Shown: one piece after another, positions 13,601-25,730 of the stretch | Layout: each line of letters begins with the position of its first letter | Position numbering within the stretch: position 1 is the stretch's first letter | Source: Aquila chrysaetos chrysaetos | Lineage: Eukaryota; Chordata; Aves; Accipitriformes; Accipitridae | Reading direction: 5' to 3' | Assembly: GCF_900496995.4 (NCBI RefSeq) | Contig: NC_044007.1 | Span: forward strand, 74,438,742-74,502,741 | DNA: 64,000 nt | The notes under the pieces: generated by a model | Databases searched by the model: none | Told to the model about the DNA's origin: nothing | Seen by the model: only the letters and a program-made list of their open reading frames with translations | Position numbers and translations under genes: made by a program

Positions 13601-15155
13601 ACTGGCCAAACTTCTTACATTAAAAAAAAAAAAAAAAAACAACCAAACCAAAAAACCCAAATCTTGCTGTCTGTGAAAGCCTCTCATTCTGTGTGTCATG
13701 GTTTCTCTTTGGGCTTAATTGACAAATCATTAGAAAGATGTCTTATTTCTATGGGAAGAGACCTAATACTACTTGTCAAGACACTTTTCCAACTAGTGGC
13801 TTTAAATAGAGAGCTACCACTGTTCTTTAACAGTGCTCTGGCCTCATTGTATGAGGGGAAGGGAATGTAAAAAGTCTCTGTTCGATGCATAGGAGTCATT
13901 CAAAACATCATTTTAATATGAATGTGTGAATACTAACAAACTGGAAAAGTACCTGTCAGAGACTGAAGGAGTTAATGTCTCAAACCTTGTGGTGGGGCAA
14001 GTTCTGCTTAATGGCTTGTCTGCAGAACAACGAACCTGCCCAGAAATTGGGACGTGACAGTACCCTAGTTTGTTTAATGTCAGATCTCTCTTATTAATGA
14101 TAGCTACTATTTACTAAACTACCAGGCTATGAAGTTTGTACTTTGAATTTGTGAAGTGGGAATCCTAAAGGTATCAATTAAGAAAAGAAGAAATCCTCTC
14201 CGCAGTACAAAATACGATCCTTTATATAGAACAAATTCACTGTCCTTTCTTAAGTGATGAGTTCTGAGTCATTAAAGACTTTCTAGTTTTTGAAGATGGA
14301 GTGAGAACATGTCAGTTTTTAAATGAGAGTTAAGGTTTGCTGGAAAGTATGCTTTTACCCAGTAGTCAAAACTACTTAGGAATAGAAAATATACCAGAGC
14401 AAATGTACTAATTTTATACTACTGTTCTTAGAAGGGTTATTTTGAATTTCACACAATATTTTCAAAAGTCACATAGTCAAACTTCTTTCAAACTGCTTAT
14501 AGGAAAAGATGAAAAGAAGCAATAGTGGAATTTTGAGAACTGCCCAGGTGCCCAGGTCCAGTGGAAATGGACATAAAAAAGGGAAAGAGAGAGAAACTAA
14601 ATTAACCTATACAACTGCCACATATCTTTTCAATTATTATTGTGCAGTTTTGGCTGAATAATACTGTAGTACTCTTAACCAGAATAATGGAAAGATGGAA
14701 AGTTTTCCTTAAAGAGAAACAGGTGGTTTTTTCCAAACTTTTCAGTTTGCTTACAGATGGCAATCCCATTCACATCAACAAGATTCCTGTGCTAGCTCCT
14801 TTAATACCTTCTTGGTTAAGCTGGACCAAGTTTAATTTTGCTGCAAATTTGTTGATATCTGAAGATGCAAACTTTTTCTTCTCTGGCTTGTGTTGGTTTT
14901 CACTTGAAAAAAAATTATCTGTATTTATTTAATATTCAGCTGAACACAACAGAGCCCTGAAAAAAAATTAACTGATTGACCTGAGAGAAAGTTTTCAGCT
15001 GCAAAAACTTGTGGGTATTTGTTACCTATGTTTTTGCTATCATAAAGAAATGCATGGGTTACAATTTCTCCTGAAAGAGATCATAAGAAACGTTTCTGAT
15101 TTTGTTTGACCTTGTGGGAAACAAACCAGCCATAACTTTTAAGTGTTGCATAAAC
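10603..15155. other. Unique AT-rich sequence, no gene recognised
   Basis: Nothing identifiable as an exon, RNA gene or named repeat. It includes an A18 tract at 13622-13639 followed by an A/C-rich tail, and frames of at most 96 aa (14642-14932). The A18 could be the tail of a decayed retrocopy, but no body is recognisable upstream. Confidence 0.55.
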
Positions 15156-15195
15156 TAGGTCAGCCTAAGAAACAATAGGTCAGCCTAAGAAACAA
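15156..15195 (+). repeat. Perfect 20-bp tandem duplication
   Basis: The unit TAGGTCAGCCTAAGAAACAA occurs twice head to tail with no mismatch (15156-15175 and 15176-15195). Exact identity suggests a recent slippage or microhomology duplication, or an assembly artefact. It contains AGGTCA, a nuclear-receptor half site, so the duplication places two such half sites 20 bp apart as direct repeats. Confidence 0.9.
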
Positions 15196-18100
15196 TAATC
15201 CAGTAAGAAAGCTTCCCGGGGTGACTGCATTTGTTGCAGAGATCGTATTTACCTATTTGTCATTGATTTACTTCAGTTAGTTTATTAAATTGTAGGTTTT
15301 CAGACTGCTGTAGCAACCATCTTTTCATCTTCTTTTGTGTGCTGCGCGCATGAGACAGCTCCACTCTTAGCTCTCATCTACGTGTATGCGAAGTGTAAGA
15401 CCAATTGCAGTCTTTGGAGGTTTTCGGTGAAGTGCTGGCTGTGCAGTCTCTACTTCTAGAAATACTTTTTTTTAGCAGTTTAATTCTTAAAATTTAACAC
15501 TTCACATTAAAATTAACTGTACTTTTGGCGATGATGGGGAAGACTAATGTACTGATTGTTTCTTGTTTCCATGCTTTAAGTTGGAGCATATATTCCTGTT
15601 CTTTCCAGTAACTCTTATTACTTCTAAGTGTTTTTAGGATTCAGATTATTTTTCTAGTATAGCAGTGATGGTTTTTTACAGCATAAAAACCTGGATATTT
15701 ATAATGTTCAATATTTATAATGTTTATATCAACAGCAGACTTCATTGTTGAACTAAAGAATTAACAGTCAAGTAGGTGTTTTCCTCTTCTAGCACAGAGA
15801 ATGCTTGCAGACACCCATATTTAGTGCACTCTAAATAGAGGGGGAAATCGCAGATATATGAGTTGCAATTTCTTTTTCTCCCATTTTTTTTTTTTTTTTT
15901 TTTTCTTCTTTCCAGTTGATTTGAATAGCAGGCAGGAAAAAAATATTATAAAACTATATATGCTTAGGCTTTAATGGCCACTTACTTTTGACTATTACAG
16001 ATGCTATTAGGAGTAAAAAAAGAACAAATAGATTTCATCCAAGTTGCAAGAAGGTATAGGGTTGGTTAATACTCATTTTAGATTGGAGGAGAAACTGAAC
16101 TATGTTTTAACTAAGGTGAAAGGAACTACATTGATGCTGTTGAGAACAGAGAAAGCCTTAGTTCTCACAGGCTCCTAAATTCCCAGATTAACTGTACTGT
16201 TTTGTCACTAGATACCATCTCTCATAAATGTGGATTGGACCACAATGTTCCTGGAAAAAGCTATACCAAGCTTGATTCATTCATTACAGGTGAACTGCAT
16301 CCTTAGGGTGCAGGCAGCTGTGACCATTCAGTGCTCAGAAGAAATAAAAATGTGTGTGACTTGCCTCCCCTCTCTCTTCCCAAGGGTGTACAGGTGCATT
16401 AAGAGTTTTTTTTTTCTGATGCAGTGCAGTGCTCTACCACTTTTACTCTTTCTCCACCAGCCTTGTTGGAGCCTGTACTACCCCTTGAACCAGACTATCC
16501 AAAGCCTGTACCAAGCCTGAAATATTTCTGTGTGCATAATTTCCTTATGCCAATGTTGTGTCTCTTTGTGTGACACTAATCTCTTTAGACTTGGTTTGCC
16601 ATAAGAGCTCCGTCTAACTTTGTGTTAGACAATAGTTGTCAGATGGGTTGTGCTTTTTTTGTGTATTCAAGTAGGGAGCATTCTGCTGGAAACAATAGAA
16701 TAGGGCATGCACACACATGAGAATTATACCATCTTAAATGTGGAGTGAAGACTCAACTTTTTCTGTAGGTTGTCATGAATTAACATTGGGGCTGACACAA
16801 GTATTTCATGTTCTCATTTGGTTAGTTAGATCAGATTCCTCTGTGTGACAGCTGTTTTCAAAAATGTGTTTTTTCTCTTGCATCATACTTAACAATAATG
16901 ATGAAGTATTTCTTTCTAGATATGCTATGCCTTACTTACTGAAAGTTGGTTTTATATAATGTTCCTAGAAAAATGGAAAAAGTGACATGAATTTACAGTT
17001 TAAACTGTGTGGTATGCATCCCAATCCAAGTACAAATGTATTCAAATTAAATCATCCTTGCCGATGCTTGGTCACAAACAGCGGCTCTTCCCTGTGCTGA
17101 AAACTTTTCTTGGAAATGTAAGGAGAAAAGAGTTCGTGAGATTGGCGTTGCCCCTAGAAACTTGGTCACGTACAGTCCATTTGCTTACGTGCATCTTGCA
17201 GTGAAACCCTCCTGCGCTCATCTGTAGGTGTCGATGCAGAGGTTCAGAATGACTGCAGTGGGTCTGCAGCTCGAGATGTTTGTAGAGATAATTTATGTGA
17301 CCAGTCAAGGAGATGTAAGTGTTGGTTATTGAAGCGGGGGGGGAAAACTCAGCCCCTCGCTGTAAAGCTTATTATAAAGAACTCTTTGGCCTCTAGGTGA
17401 CACTGTGTACCTAATACACTGCTTAGTCTCTAAGCCAGAAATTCCAGTCCATCTCCCCCTTCCCCTCTCATTGTAATTAAGAGCAGAGGCTGTCTGTTTT
17501 GAGTGAGCATTCACAACCCTAAAAGGAGTAAATGGAAGACTGTTGTTGTTATTCAAAACAATTAAAAAAATACAGAAGGGTAAGACTGAAAGGTAAAAGC
17601 CAGGAGTGCTATTATCATGGCTATGCGAATGCTTATTTACAGTTTTATCACCAAATTTGGGATTGCGGTAATTCATGCTTCGGTTGACATTTCCTCACAA
17701 TGTCTGGGATGATGTAAGGCTGGAGAGAAGGTTCTCCAGCGTTTCTCTGCTGGAATGCATATTTACAGCCTGGCTTTAAAAAAATCACTTTGAGCCAAAA
17801 GCTGGCATTCAGGAGCAAAGATTACGTGTAAATATTCAAAACCAGTATTGCAAACAGATGGGTTTGGGGGGATTTTGCTCTTGGGTTTAGGTCATTTGTT
17901 TTTCCTGAGCTACTGGTTGAGTATAAAACAAAAAAAAGCCAACCCGAAAAATCCCAGCGTGAACTTTTTTTGTGGAATTTGCGCGTCTAGTTCACAATAA
18001 TTGCTATTTTTCCCTACTGCATTAAAGAGGCAGTCCCATGCAGTACTAGGACTGCTGCTTTGTACTTAACTTGTCAGTTATATCTGACAGAGATGGATTG

Positions 18101-19143
18101 CAGAGGGCAGCATTTAGGGCTATCATTGAAGTGTGGTATAAATGGGATAAATCTTTACACCAGCACATTTCAATATCACAAGCAGAGATGCCAGCGGTAA
18201 TCCTCACTCTGACACCTTCCGTGAAGAGCAAAACAACAATAAATGAAAGAGTGATAACTCCAAACCTGAAAAAAAAACCTAGTGGACTTAGTATGTAATA
18301 CAGATTTGGCTCATGTAGAGTAAAGTTACAGCAAGGTTTTTGGGATAGGGACGATAAGTTTTCTAAGAAAATTAAAGCTTAAGCACTCATTTACTCGAAG
18401 TTACACCAGCTGTAGTTTTATCAGGGGAACTAACAAGTCTTATAGCTCTCCCTCTCTTTAAAGCTAGCTGGTATAGTAGACATGCTCCTGGATATACAAT
18501 ACTGGAAAAATCACACAGTTGCAGCCCCTTAACCCAAATAGAGTTTGCACGTACCCTGAAGTTGTGTGATAACAGACTTCATAGCTGACTTCAACTTTGT
18601 GTGTGTGAAAGAGACAATGTGCTCTGGCAGGTAGTTCCGTCACTAGTTTGTGGGTGGTGGGAAATGTGAAGGTAAGCATCTTGTTAGAGCCCATTTGAGC
18701 TTCTGCAGGTTCTCATGAGAAGGGCTTCATAGTACCTGGCTTGGATCTAGGTTCAGATGTAGTATCTAGCATTTTTGCTGAAGTGGAAAGTAGCACTTTT
18801 TCCCTGAGAGGAGGTAAGGGAAGAGTTGAGCTTTCATACTATACTAATGAACACGGTATGTATATATACGGCTGTGATACAATTTTAGTTAGTTTGTATT
18901 ACATCCCTCCTTCCAATTTTCTTCGTCGTGGTGATGGGGGGCAAAAAGAACAGTTTAATATTGTAAGATAAATAAAGGAAAATACTGGACTTTAAGATGG
19001 TTTATATATATTAAATCTGTTACAACATTAAAAATACAAATCAGATAAGACTGTCTCAGTTTTCATAATGGGCACCAATTCAGAAATTATTTGGTGACTG
19101 ATGAATCAGTAACTCTGACCGTAAAATGACTGAAACTCTGATT
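15196..19143. other. Unique sequence with T21 tract and short direct repeats
   Basis: No exon or named repeat is recognised. A T21 run lies at 15884-15904. A 14-bp direct repeat (ATATTTATAATGTT) occurs at 15695-15708 and 15711-15724. The block about 17,690-18,230 is less repetitive and more even in composition, and may be conserved non-coding DNA. The 116-aa minus frame at 17326-17676 and the overlapping frames at 18046-18298 show no family features. Confidence 0.55.
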
Positions 19144-19168
19144 ATTTCTTTTCTTTTCTTTTCTTTTA
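19144..19168. repeat. TTTTC pentanucleotide microsatellite
   Basis: A short array of CTTTT/TTTTC units, about five copies, gives a pure pyrimidine strand. It is an ordinary simple repeat, likely variable in length. Confidence 0.85.
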
Positions 19169-19289
19169 ATCCATCTTTAATGCTGGGGAAGGGGAGGGAG
19201 TCAAAAGGGTTTTAGACAGCTAGGATGAAATATGAAGACCTGTTGTGAAATACTGGTTAACAACAGGTAAGAAAAGACCTGAAGATGTT

Positions 19290-20340
19290 GAAAATTTGAG
19301 CACATGCAAATCAGCAGATCTGGATGACATAGATTTTATGATACTGAGGGAATGAGATAATGAGTGTGCAGAATTACTGTGAAGCATATTCAACAAGTAA
19401 CAGAGAACCTGAATACTAAGGTAGACCTTAAAGGGTGAAATAGAAATTAAAAAATGGAAATGCTGGGATATTCAAATAAAAAAAGATACTGAGATGTACG
19501 ATTGATATCTTCCCTTCCTTCCTTAGAAAGGTAATGGAACAAATATGAAAACAAAAATAGGTAGCCTTCTCTGGGGTAAAAAGGCCCTAGAGCAAAAGGT
19601 TAATATAGTTTCATAAAACCTAAATTTTCCTTAATAAGCTTATGGTGCAGGTTTACTGCTTATTTAGCTTTTTGGATAAGAGCAGCAATTTTTTAATTAA
19701 AGAGGAATATACCTTGATTTTTTTTCTTGGAATACTTTAAAAAACTTTACTATTTTTTTCATAGACATTACTATTTATATGGTATTTCTATTTGAAATGA
19801 CCTTGACATAACTATGAAGAATGTTCTCATATTTGCATACTGTAAACAAAAGGCAGAGGCAACAGAAAGGCTGTTGGAAAGGATGTCTAACTTCTACAAA
19901 ATCTCATATTAATAAGTCTTATTTAATATCTTTTTGTACGATCAGGAAAAGAGCAGATTTTGAATGGAATGCCTAAATGATGCTAAATCAAGAGCCATTG
20001 AAAATAGCACTGAGGACAAAACACAATAAAAAGGATTTGGGGAGATTAGAAAGATGGGCAGGAAAACAACAAAATGAGATTCATCTCTTGAAAATGCAGG
20101 CTGTGGAAAAGTGGCACAATCTCAGTGGAAGGCAGGAACCTCAGGAACTATGGTGACAAATGAGATTTGTGGCTGATAAGGGGCAGTAAATTAAATCCAA
20201 CTTCACAATGAAATAGGTAGGCCTCCCTAGGAGGTGCTGGCATATTTTGCAATGTCACGGTGTAGGACAGTAATAACTCTATAGATCTTTGCTGCATTTC
20301 AAGTGAGGCTGGTAATTTGAATGCATTTAAATTGAGCCCC
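19290..20340 (+). mobile_element. Decayed CR1-like LINE relic, tentative
   Basis: Two stretches resemble the reverse-transcriptase region of old amniote CR1 elements on the plus strand. Near 19,308-19,400 there is an AAATCAGCAGATCTGGATGACAT-like segment, as found before the RT core. Near 20,055-20,090 there is a CAACAAAATGAGATTCATC-like segment, as in the RT thumb coding region. No long frame survives. The match is by memory of CR1 sequences and is weak between the two segments. It could be two independent fragments or coincidence. Confidence 0.3.
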
Positions 20341-22480
20341 GAATGGGAAGGGGCATAACACTACCAGTTTTTCTTATAGCGAATGATATATCCTCGTAAA
20401 AATATCTTATAACTCTTATGAAGTGCTTTTTTTCCTCTTCCCTTCTTGATCTTTTTGAGTGATGAAACTGGGGAAGAAGAGAGCAACCTCATCGCATATC
20501 ATCTTTTTCCCCTCTCATGTCATCTTAAATTTGTCACTCTTCCTTCAGTTATATTTTTAGTTTTACTACAGACTCACTGGCTATCAGCACTTCTAGTCCT
20601 AGCCCTGTCAGACCTGTAGAATTCATATTTATGGTTCTTTCTTGGGACATGTTTTACCTGATTGCACTGGTCACATTCCCTGTGGCTCTGCAGCACCTGG
20701 AGTTTGAACGCAAATTCCAGTTCGTCGGTGCCCTCTGAGCTTGCACCGAGAAATGCTCCAGCCCCCCAAAAAGTCAACCTCCACATGTCCCTTGGTACCA
20801 TGCTGCACAGGACAGAGAGGCTGAGGATGGCTCGGTACACGCACGTGTGATGGATAAGAGCCGTTGGACGTAGGAAAGAGGAGTCCTGGCTTTTCCTTTC
20901 AGTAACAAGTTAACGTGCTTTAGAGGATATTTGTACCTCTTGTTCGCTTTTTTTTGTTGTTATTGTTTTTGCAGCTTGCTAATCTTTCAGGATTAGTCAC
21001 AAGTTTATAAAAGGATGTATTTTTACGCTGAGCCTGCCCAACTCCTTTTATTGGCTGTTAACACTAAAACCTTACAATTTTGAGGAAAATCTGTTGCCTT
21101 TTCAAGATCCCATTCTCACAAATTGTGAGTTGTGTCCTACATAAAGTCATATAGAAGCAGTAAGTGTCATTTTATACAGGCATAAGGGGAAATTGATAGG
21201 TTTTTGCTTATACTGTATAATGTGAAGCCAAATGTGTTTTGAAACTGTCCAGCCATTAAATATTGAATAATGCTTAGAGTGTGCATAAGTTTAAGAATTA
21301 CATACCCTCTTACTTGATTCTTCTATTAGATGAAAGCTGTTACACTGTTTTAGTTTGTCCCATGGAAAACCCTTGACCTCTTCACGCATACAGATGGGAA
21401 AAAAAAAAAAAGAAAAGAAAAAAGGGGGGGGGGGAGCACAAAGAAGGTAGCCATCAAGGTAGTTCTTGACTTGTAGCTTTTGTATGAAGTAGATTTCCTC
21501 TAAGCTTGTGTAAAGCATAAAACTAAATAGATTTCTGACTAAATTTTCTATTTAAAAAATGAGCATGGGAAATGACAAAAAGGCCTCTGACATTTCTGGG
21601 GTTTGGGGAGGGTTTTAGCAGGGGAGACTTGACTTGCTCTACATTTTGTGAGGGAGCACTGACATTTTCTTACAAAATGTTAGTTTGAATTTTTTTTTTA
21701 TTTTTAAAGAGAAATAAACTTTGTCTTTAACAAATACAAAATGCTGCAGCTTTTCCAGAAAATGTGGGGGTTTTTTAATATATATATTTTTAAGCGAACT
21801 TGAGTTCTATCTTAAGTGCTTGGCACAACAAGTTTCTGGGCTTAGGTAAGATCTCTGAATACTCCTATAATTCAAATCTGAGCAATTTATACAAACTATT
21901 TTAAAGCTACCTACATTATCAGTATGCCATGTGTGTCACATTTATTACTGTTCTGAATTCTGATTTTGAGCTTTCTTTTAATTAATTTGGGGATTTTGCC
22001 AGTAAGCCCAAATCTAAACTTAACTTCATTTAAACTGCATTGTTTCATGAAGACTGTCCTTACAGACTGTAATACTTTCTTCCTTTCGCTTTGGTTGCTG
22101 ATTCTAATACAGGCAAAATAAAAATATTTATGCTAATGCTTTCCTGACAAAAATGCTGAATTTGTATTTGCCTCTAAAAATGAGATTCTGCCTTTGAAGA
22201 AAATTGTGACATATGACTATAATGTCTTACCCACTTACATTTTTAAAACTGTGTTTTTCACGTACACTGAATTCATTAACATCTTTGTCATCTTTTGAAC
22301 AAATTTGTAAAATGTTAAGGAACTGGAGCTAAAGCTATATGTAGGCCACATTTTGTCTGACCTTCCCTTCCTTTTCTGAATAGATGGTTAGGCAACTGGA
22401 GCATATCTTTAATGTATGTTTTTATACTATCTTGTCCTTTAATTTCCAATCTTTTCAATGAAAACAAACAGGAGGTAGAG
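20341..22480. other. Unique AT-rich sequence with A13 and G11 tracts
   Basis: No exon or named repeat is recognised. An A-rich tract starting at 21399 (A13 then A/G) runs into G11 at 21424-21434. Two short overlapping frames on opposite strands lie at 20574-20850 in a GC-richer patch. Neither shows a domain. Confidence 0.55.
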
Positions 22481-22775
22481 AAAACAGGGAGTGGAGTTGA
22501 GCCGGGAAGGAGGGAGGGGTGGGGAAAGGTGTTTTAAGATTTGGGTTTACTTCTCATTATCCTCGTTTTGATTTGATTGGTAGTAAATTAAATTGATTTT
22601 GTTTCTTCCCCAAGCTGAGCCTGTCTTTTGCCCGTGACCATAACTGGGGGCTGATCCCTCCCTGTCCTTATCTTGGCCCATGAGTGTTTCTTTATATTTT
22701 CTCCTCTTCATCCCACCAGGGCTATGGGGGGAGGAGCGAGCGAGTGGCTGCCTGGTGCTTTGTTACCAGCAGTCA
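22481..22775 (+). mobile_element. Old LTR, 3' part (same family as 39.7 kb LTR)
   Basis: The plus strand here aligns, segment by segment, with the reverse complement of 39,710-39,995. Shared landmarks are TTTTGATT...TTGGTAGTAA, GATTTTGTTTCT, CTTGCCCGTGACC, GTGATCCCTCC-like, TATTTTCTCCTCTTCATCCCA, a GAGCGAGCGAGTGGCTGC-like stretch, and GGTGC(C/T)TTGTTACCAGC. The terminal GGGCTC...CA of the family is not visible after 22,770, so this copy is truncated or diverged at its 3' end and its 5' part is not recognised. It is a degraded endogenous-retrovirus LTR with no coding capacity. Confidence 0.75.
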
Positions 22776-22830
22776 GTCTTTGAATTTGTTGCGCAGCTGG
22801 ATATCTGCCACTCAGGCTAACGGAGTAAAT

Positions 22831-22875
22831 ATGGCAGATAGCTGTAATAAGTCGTCATCCTTTGTAAAGGTGAGC
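22831..22875 (+). other. Short ATG frame ending at a strong splice-donor-like site
   Basis: An ATG at 22831 opens 13 codons (MADSCNKSSSFVK) that end exactly at AAG, followed by GTGAGC (junction 22869/22870), a near-ideal vertebrate 5' splice site. It lies about 60 bp after the recognisable end of the 22.5 kb LTR. This arrangement would suit the first exon of an LTR-initiated transcript. There is no visible TATA box in the LTR relic and I do not recognise the peptide, so it may equally be coincidence. Confidence 0.2.
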
Positions 22876-25703
22876 TATTCACCTAGTCAGTTGAAGCATA
22901 CATTTTGGAAGGCAATTTGAAGTAGGAATGTTGAGAGTCTCCAGTTGTACTCCCTGTTCTTCGGGAAATGCTTTTTAACAATCAAATCTTTCTCCATCCC
23001 CACCTCTTATTTATTGCTTACTGATGGGAACGGTGTCCCCAGTTCCCACACCAAATACCTATCCGCTCTACTCCTTATGTTGCATTTTCATCATCTTGTC
23101 TATTATGTCAATCTCAACTCTTCCAGTCTGTCTCCTCGCAATCTCCACTCATGTTGTTGTCTCTCAGTATCCTAATCTGGTTATCTTCCCGTTGCCAGGG
23201 TACATAGCACCTCTTTTCCTAGTTCTGAGCCTATGCTATATTCACCCCTTGTTGCCAGAGATTAATTGTGGGGGAAATTGTCTCTTTGTCCCAGCCTTAA
23301 GCAACACCATGCCCAATGCATATGTTTGCTACCTTTCCAGGGAGTCTGTGATGGGTAGTATTTGTTTTTCTCTGTATGTTCACTACTATGTTATAAAACT
23401 TCAGGAGAAGAGTGACCGCGTTGTCCTGAAATGCGTGGTGGGAAGGAGATTGCACGGTATCCTCTGGCTCCTGGGGAGCTCCCTGTCCCTCATCTTCCCA
23501 TATCTGGCCCTCTGTTCCAACCTCTGTGCAGTGATTCCCCTCTGGATCTTTTCTACCTGCTTCTTTTGTGACATCTTCTGTTTCTTGGGAGCTTTTCTGC
23601 CTACAACATTCTTGGCTGCTCCCCAGAAAATCAGCAACAGTGCTTGCTCTTCAGGAAATCACAGACTTTACTGAAGTGAAGCTTAGAAACAAGTACTCAT
23701 CTGCAAGGACATTTTGGCCCCAGGGAGAACCGATTCTAAACCTGCCTCACTTCCCCATATTCTCTCTCACCATGCTGCTTTGAAGACTCTCTATTTAAAA
23801 CCTAAGTGTGCCAGTATTACGGTTTAGATGCTAATAAAATCTGGATTTCTTGGTTATCCATGAGGAAATAACTGTAAAAAGAAGATCTAGCTAGGCTTAC
23901 TTTACAGCTCTGACTGACTTTAGTGTCCCATTACACAGGCAAAATGTTACACTGTGCTTGTGGAAATAAAAAGTAACAGTGGCTGGTAGCTAGGGCAGAC
24001 TTTTGTAGGATCAGGTGCCTCTTTGCGAGGAGGATGAGTGCCCATGCTAAAATTAAGTCTCCCTTGCAGAGTGTGAAGTGCCCACGCTTAGCAAACGAAG
24101 TCATTCTGAGAGCTGGACAGAACAAGATAAGTATGTTTGCATCTGGGCCGTCTTCTGCAATGTGCCATGGTGTGCCCCAGGGTAACTGGAGACTGAGGGA
24201 CTCTTTGAAAGTGATGTCTCTTCTGTTCTTCTCCCTTTTGTATATCCCTTTGCCTTTTCATGGAAATCAAGGCATTGACATAGGGGGAGAAAAGAGTATT
24301 TTGCTGGGTTTCGTCTTGAGTTATAGTCATTAAGTGGGTATGCTGTGATAGGAGAGGGAATTGAGGCAGACATCTGGCTATGGAAAATCTTGTCTCAGAT
24401 GGCTTAATTTACCAAGGTTTTATATGCATCTAAAAGTAAGATCTTATCAAGAAGAGAGCAGGACAGCTTCAACTGCTGACATTTTTACCTGCCTTCTCGA
24501 TACCTATTTACAACCCCTGGGTGGGTATAAACTATGTAGATGATCCAGGCAGAAGCTTAAACACATGCTTTTTAGGTGTGTGAGTAATCCACCACTGATT
24601 TTGATGAGACTCGGAACACTTGAATGCTTTTCTGGACTGGAGCCTGAGGTTAAAATCACAGTCCCACTGAAGTGACTGTGAGTGCATGCACAATTATTTA
24701 TGCATATCAAATAGAAATAGAAGAGAACATAAAAAGACACTTGGAGAACAGAGATGAAGGTCTGATTTTCTTCTTTCATCTGTTTTCAACTACTTTGTTA
24801 CTGTTTCCTTGGTATTACTGTCTAGATACTCTTTCCTTATTTATTAAAACTTGTTCTAAATAATATTCTAAGAGTAATTTTTGGCATTTGAATCAAAAGA
24901 CTGGAGTTGAGTAAGTCAAGAACTTTTGCCTTACCTTCAAATCTAAGTAATTCTTAGATTCTGAAAAAATGTGTTAAGAAAATAGTACTTTTTGTGGTGA
25001 AAGAAGGTATTCTTACTGCTTTGCTAATGATCCAATTTACTAGTATTCTTGTGTTCCATTGACTGCACACAGAGGAAAAAAAAAACCTGGTTTTGTGGAG
25101 GAAAAAAACACCAAAACACCAGGAAAAAAAGCAACCAACCAACCAAAAAGATGGTACTGTCAAATAACGGAAGGAGATTCCGAAGCCAATTAAGACTTCA
25201 CTGGCAGAAGAAACCTGTAAAGTAGGGTTAGCATCACCTACCTATGCTTACATGCTGGAAGGTAAAAAAAAACACTTTTAAAGGATCTTTCAAAAATTAG
25301 CAAGATACAGTATAAATTGTAATCAGGCATCTTGTCAATCAGGAAATAATTATGATGCATTGGCTTGATTGAAAGCAACATTTTTTTGTCCTAGTTTTCC
25401 GTGATGAATATGAATAAAATGCCAATAACTCTAAAACACATAGGCAACAATTTAACCTTCTAGCACAGGTTAATACGTCTAAAACTAATTAGCTTGCTTC
25501 AAAGCATAGTAAATGTTGTAGATGAGTAATCAGTTAATTCTTAATGTAACATATACATACAAATTTCTTTTAGAGGGATAAGTACCAATTGGGTCATAAG
25601 ACATTAGTGTAAATTTGCATTATTTTCTTTATATTGCTGCTATAAATCCAGATGTACTGAGACATCATCATCCTTAACTGAAGGTCAAGTTCTGGACTAT
25701 CAA
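22876..25703. other. Unique sequence, contains a 216-codon open frame of doubtful meaning
   Basis: The interval contains the longest ATG frame of the window, 23,024-23,674 plus strand, 216 codons. Its product is very rich in L, I, S, C, F and Y with several hydrophobic stretches, which is what T/C-rich DNA gives in this frame. A second frame (23,401-23,637) runs antisense. No family motif is seen. Other frames are at most about 100 aa. I do not call a gene. Confidence 0.5.
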
Positions 25704-25730
25704 AGTCGGTGGAAGAAACTTCCACCGACT
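25704..25730. repeat. Perfect 12-bp hairpin
   Basis: AGTCGGTGGAAG (25704-25715), loop AAA (25716-25718), then CTTCCACCGACT (25719-25730) form an exact inverted repeat of 12 bp. Pairing does not extend further, since flanking bases A and C do not match. At 27 nt it is too short for a typical microRNA precursor. Such a small perfect palindrome commonly arises by template switching during replication. Confidence 0.9.

Noticed and set aside
13622..13639. A18 tract as the tail of a processed pseudogene; likewise 34,882-34,901 and 41,204-41,221
   Set aside because: No recognisable mRNA-like body or flanking target duplication is visible upstream.
23024..23674. 216-codon ATG frame, the longest in the window, with several hydrophobic stretches
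   Set aside because: Composition is that of T/C-rich DNA read in a frame giving L, I, F, S and C. No family motif, no splice context, and a second frame runs antisense. Not called a gene without conservation data.
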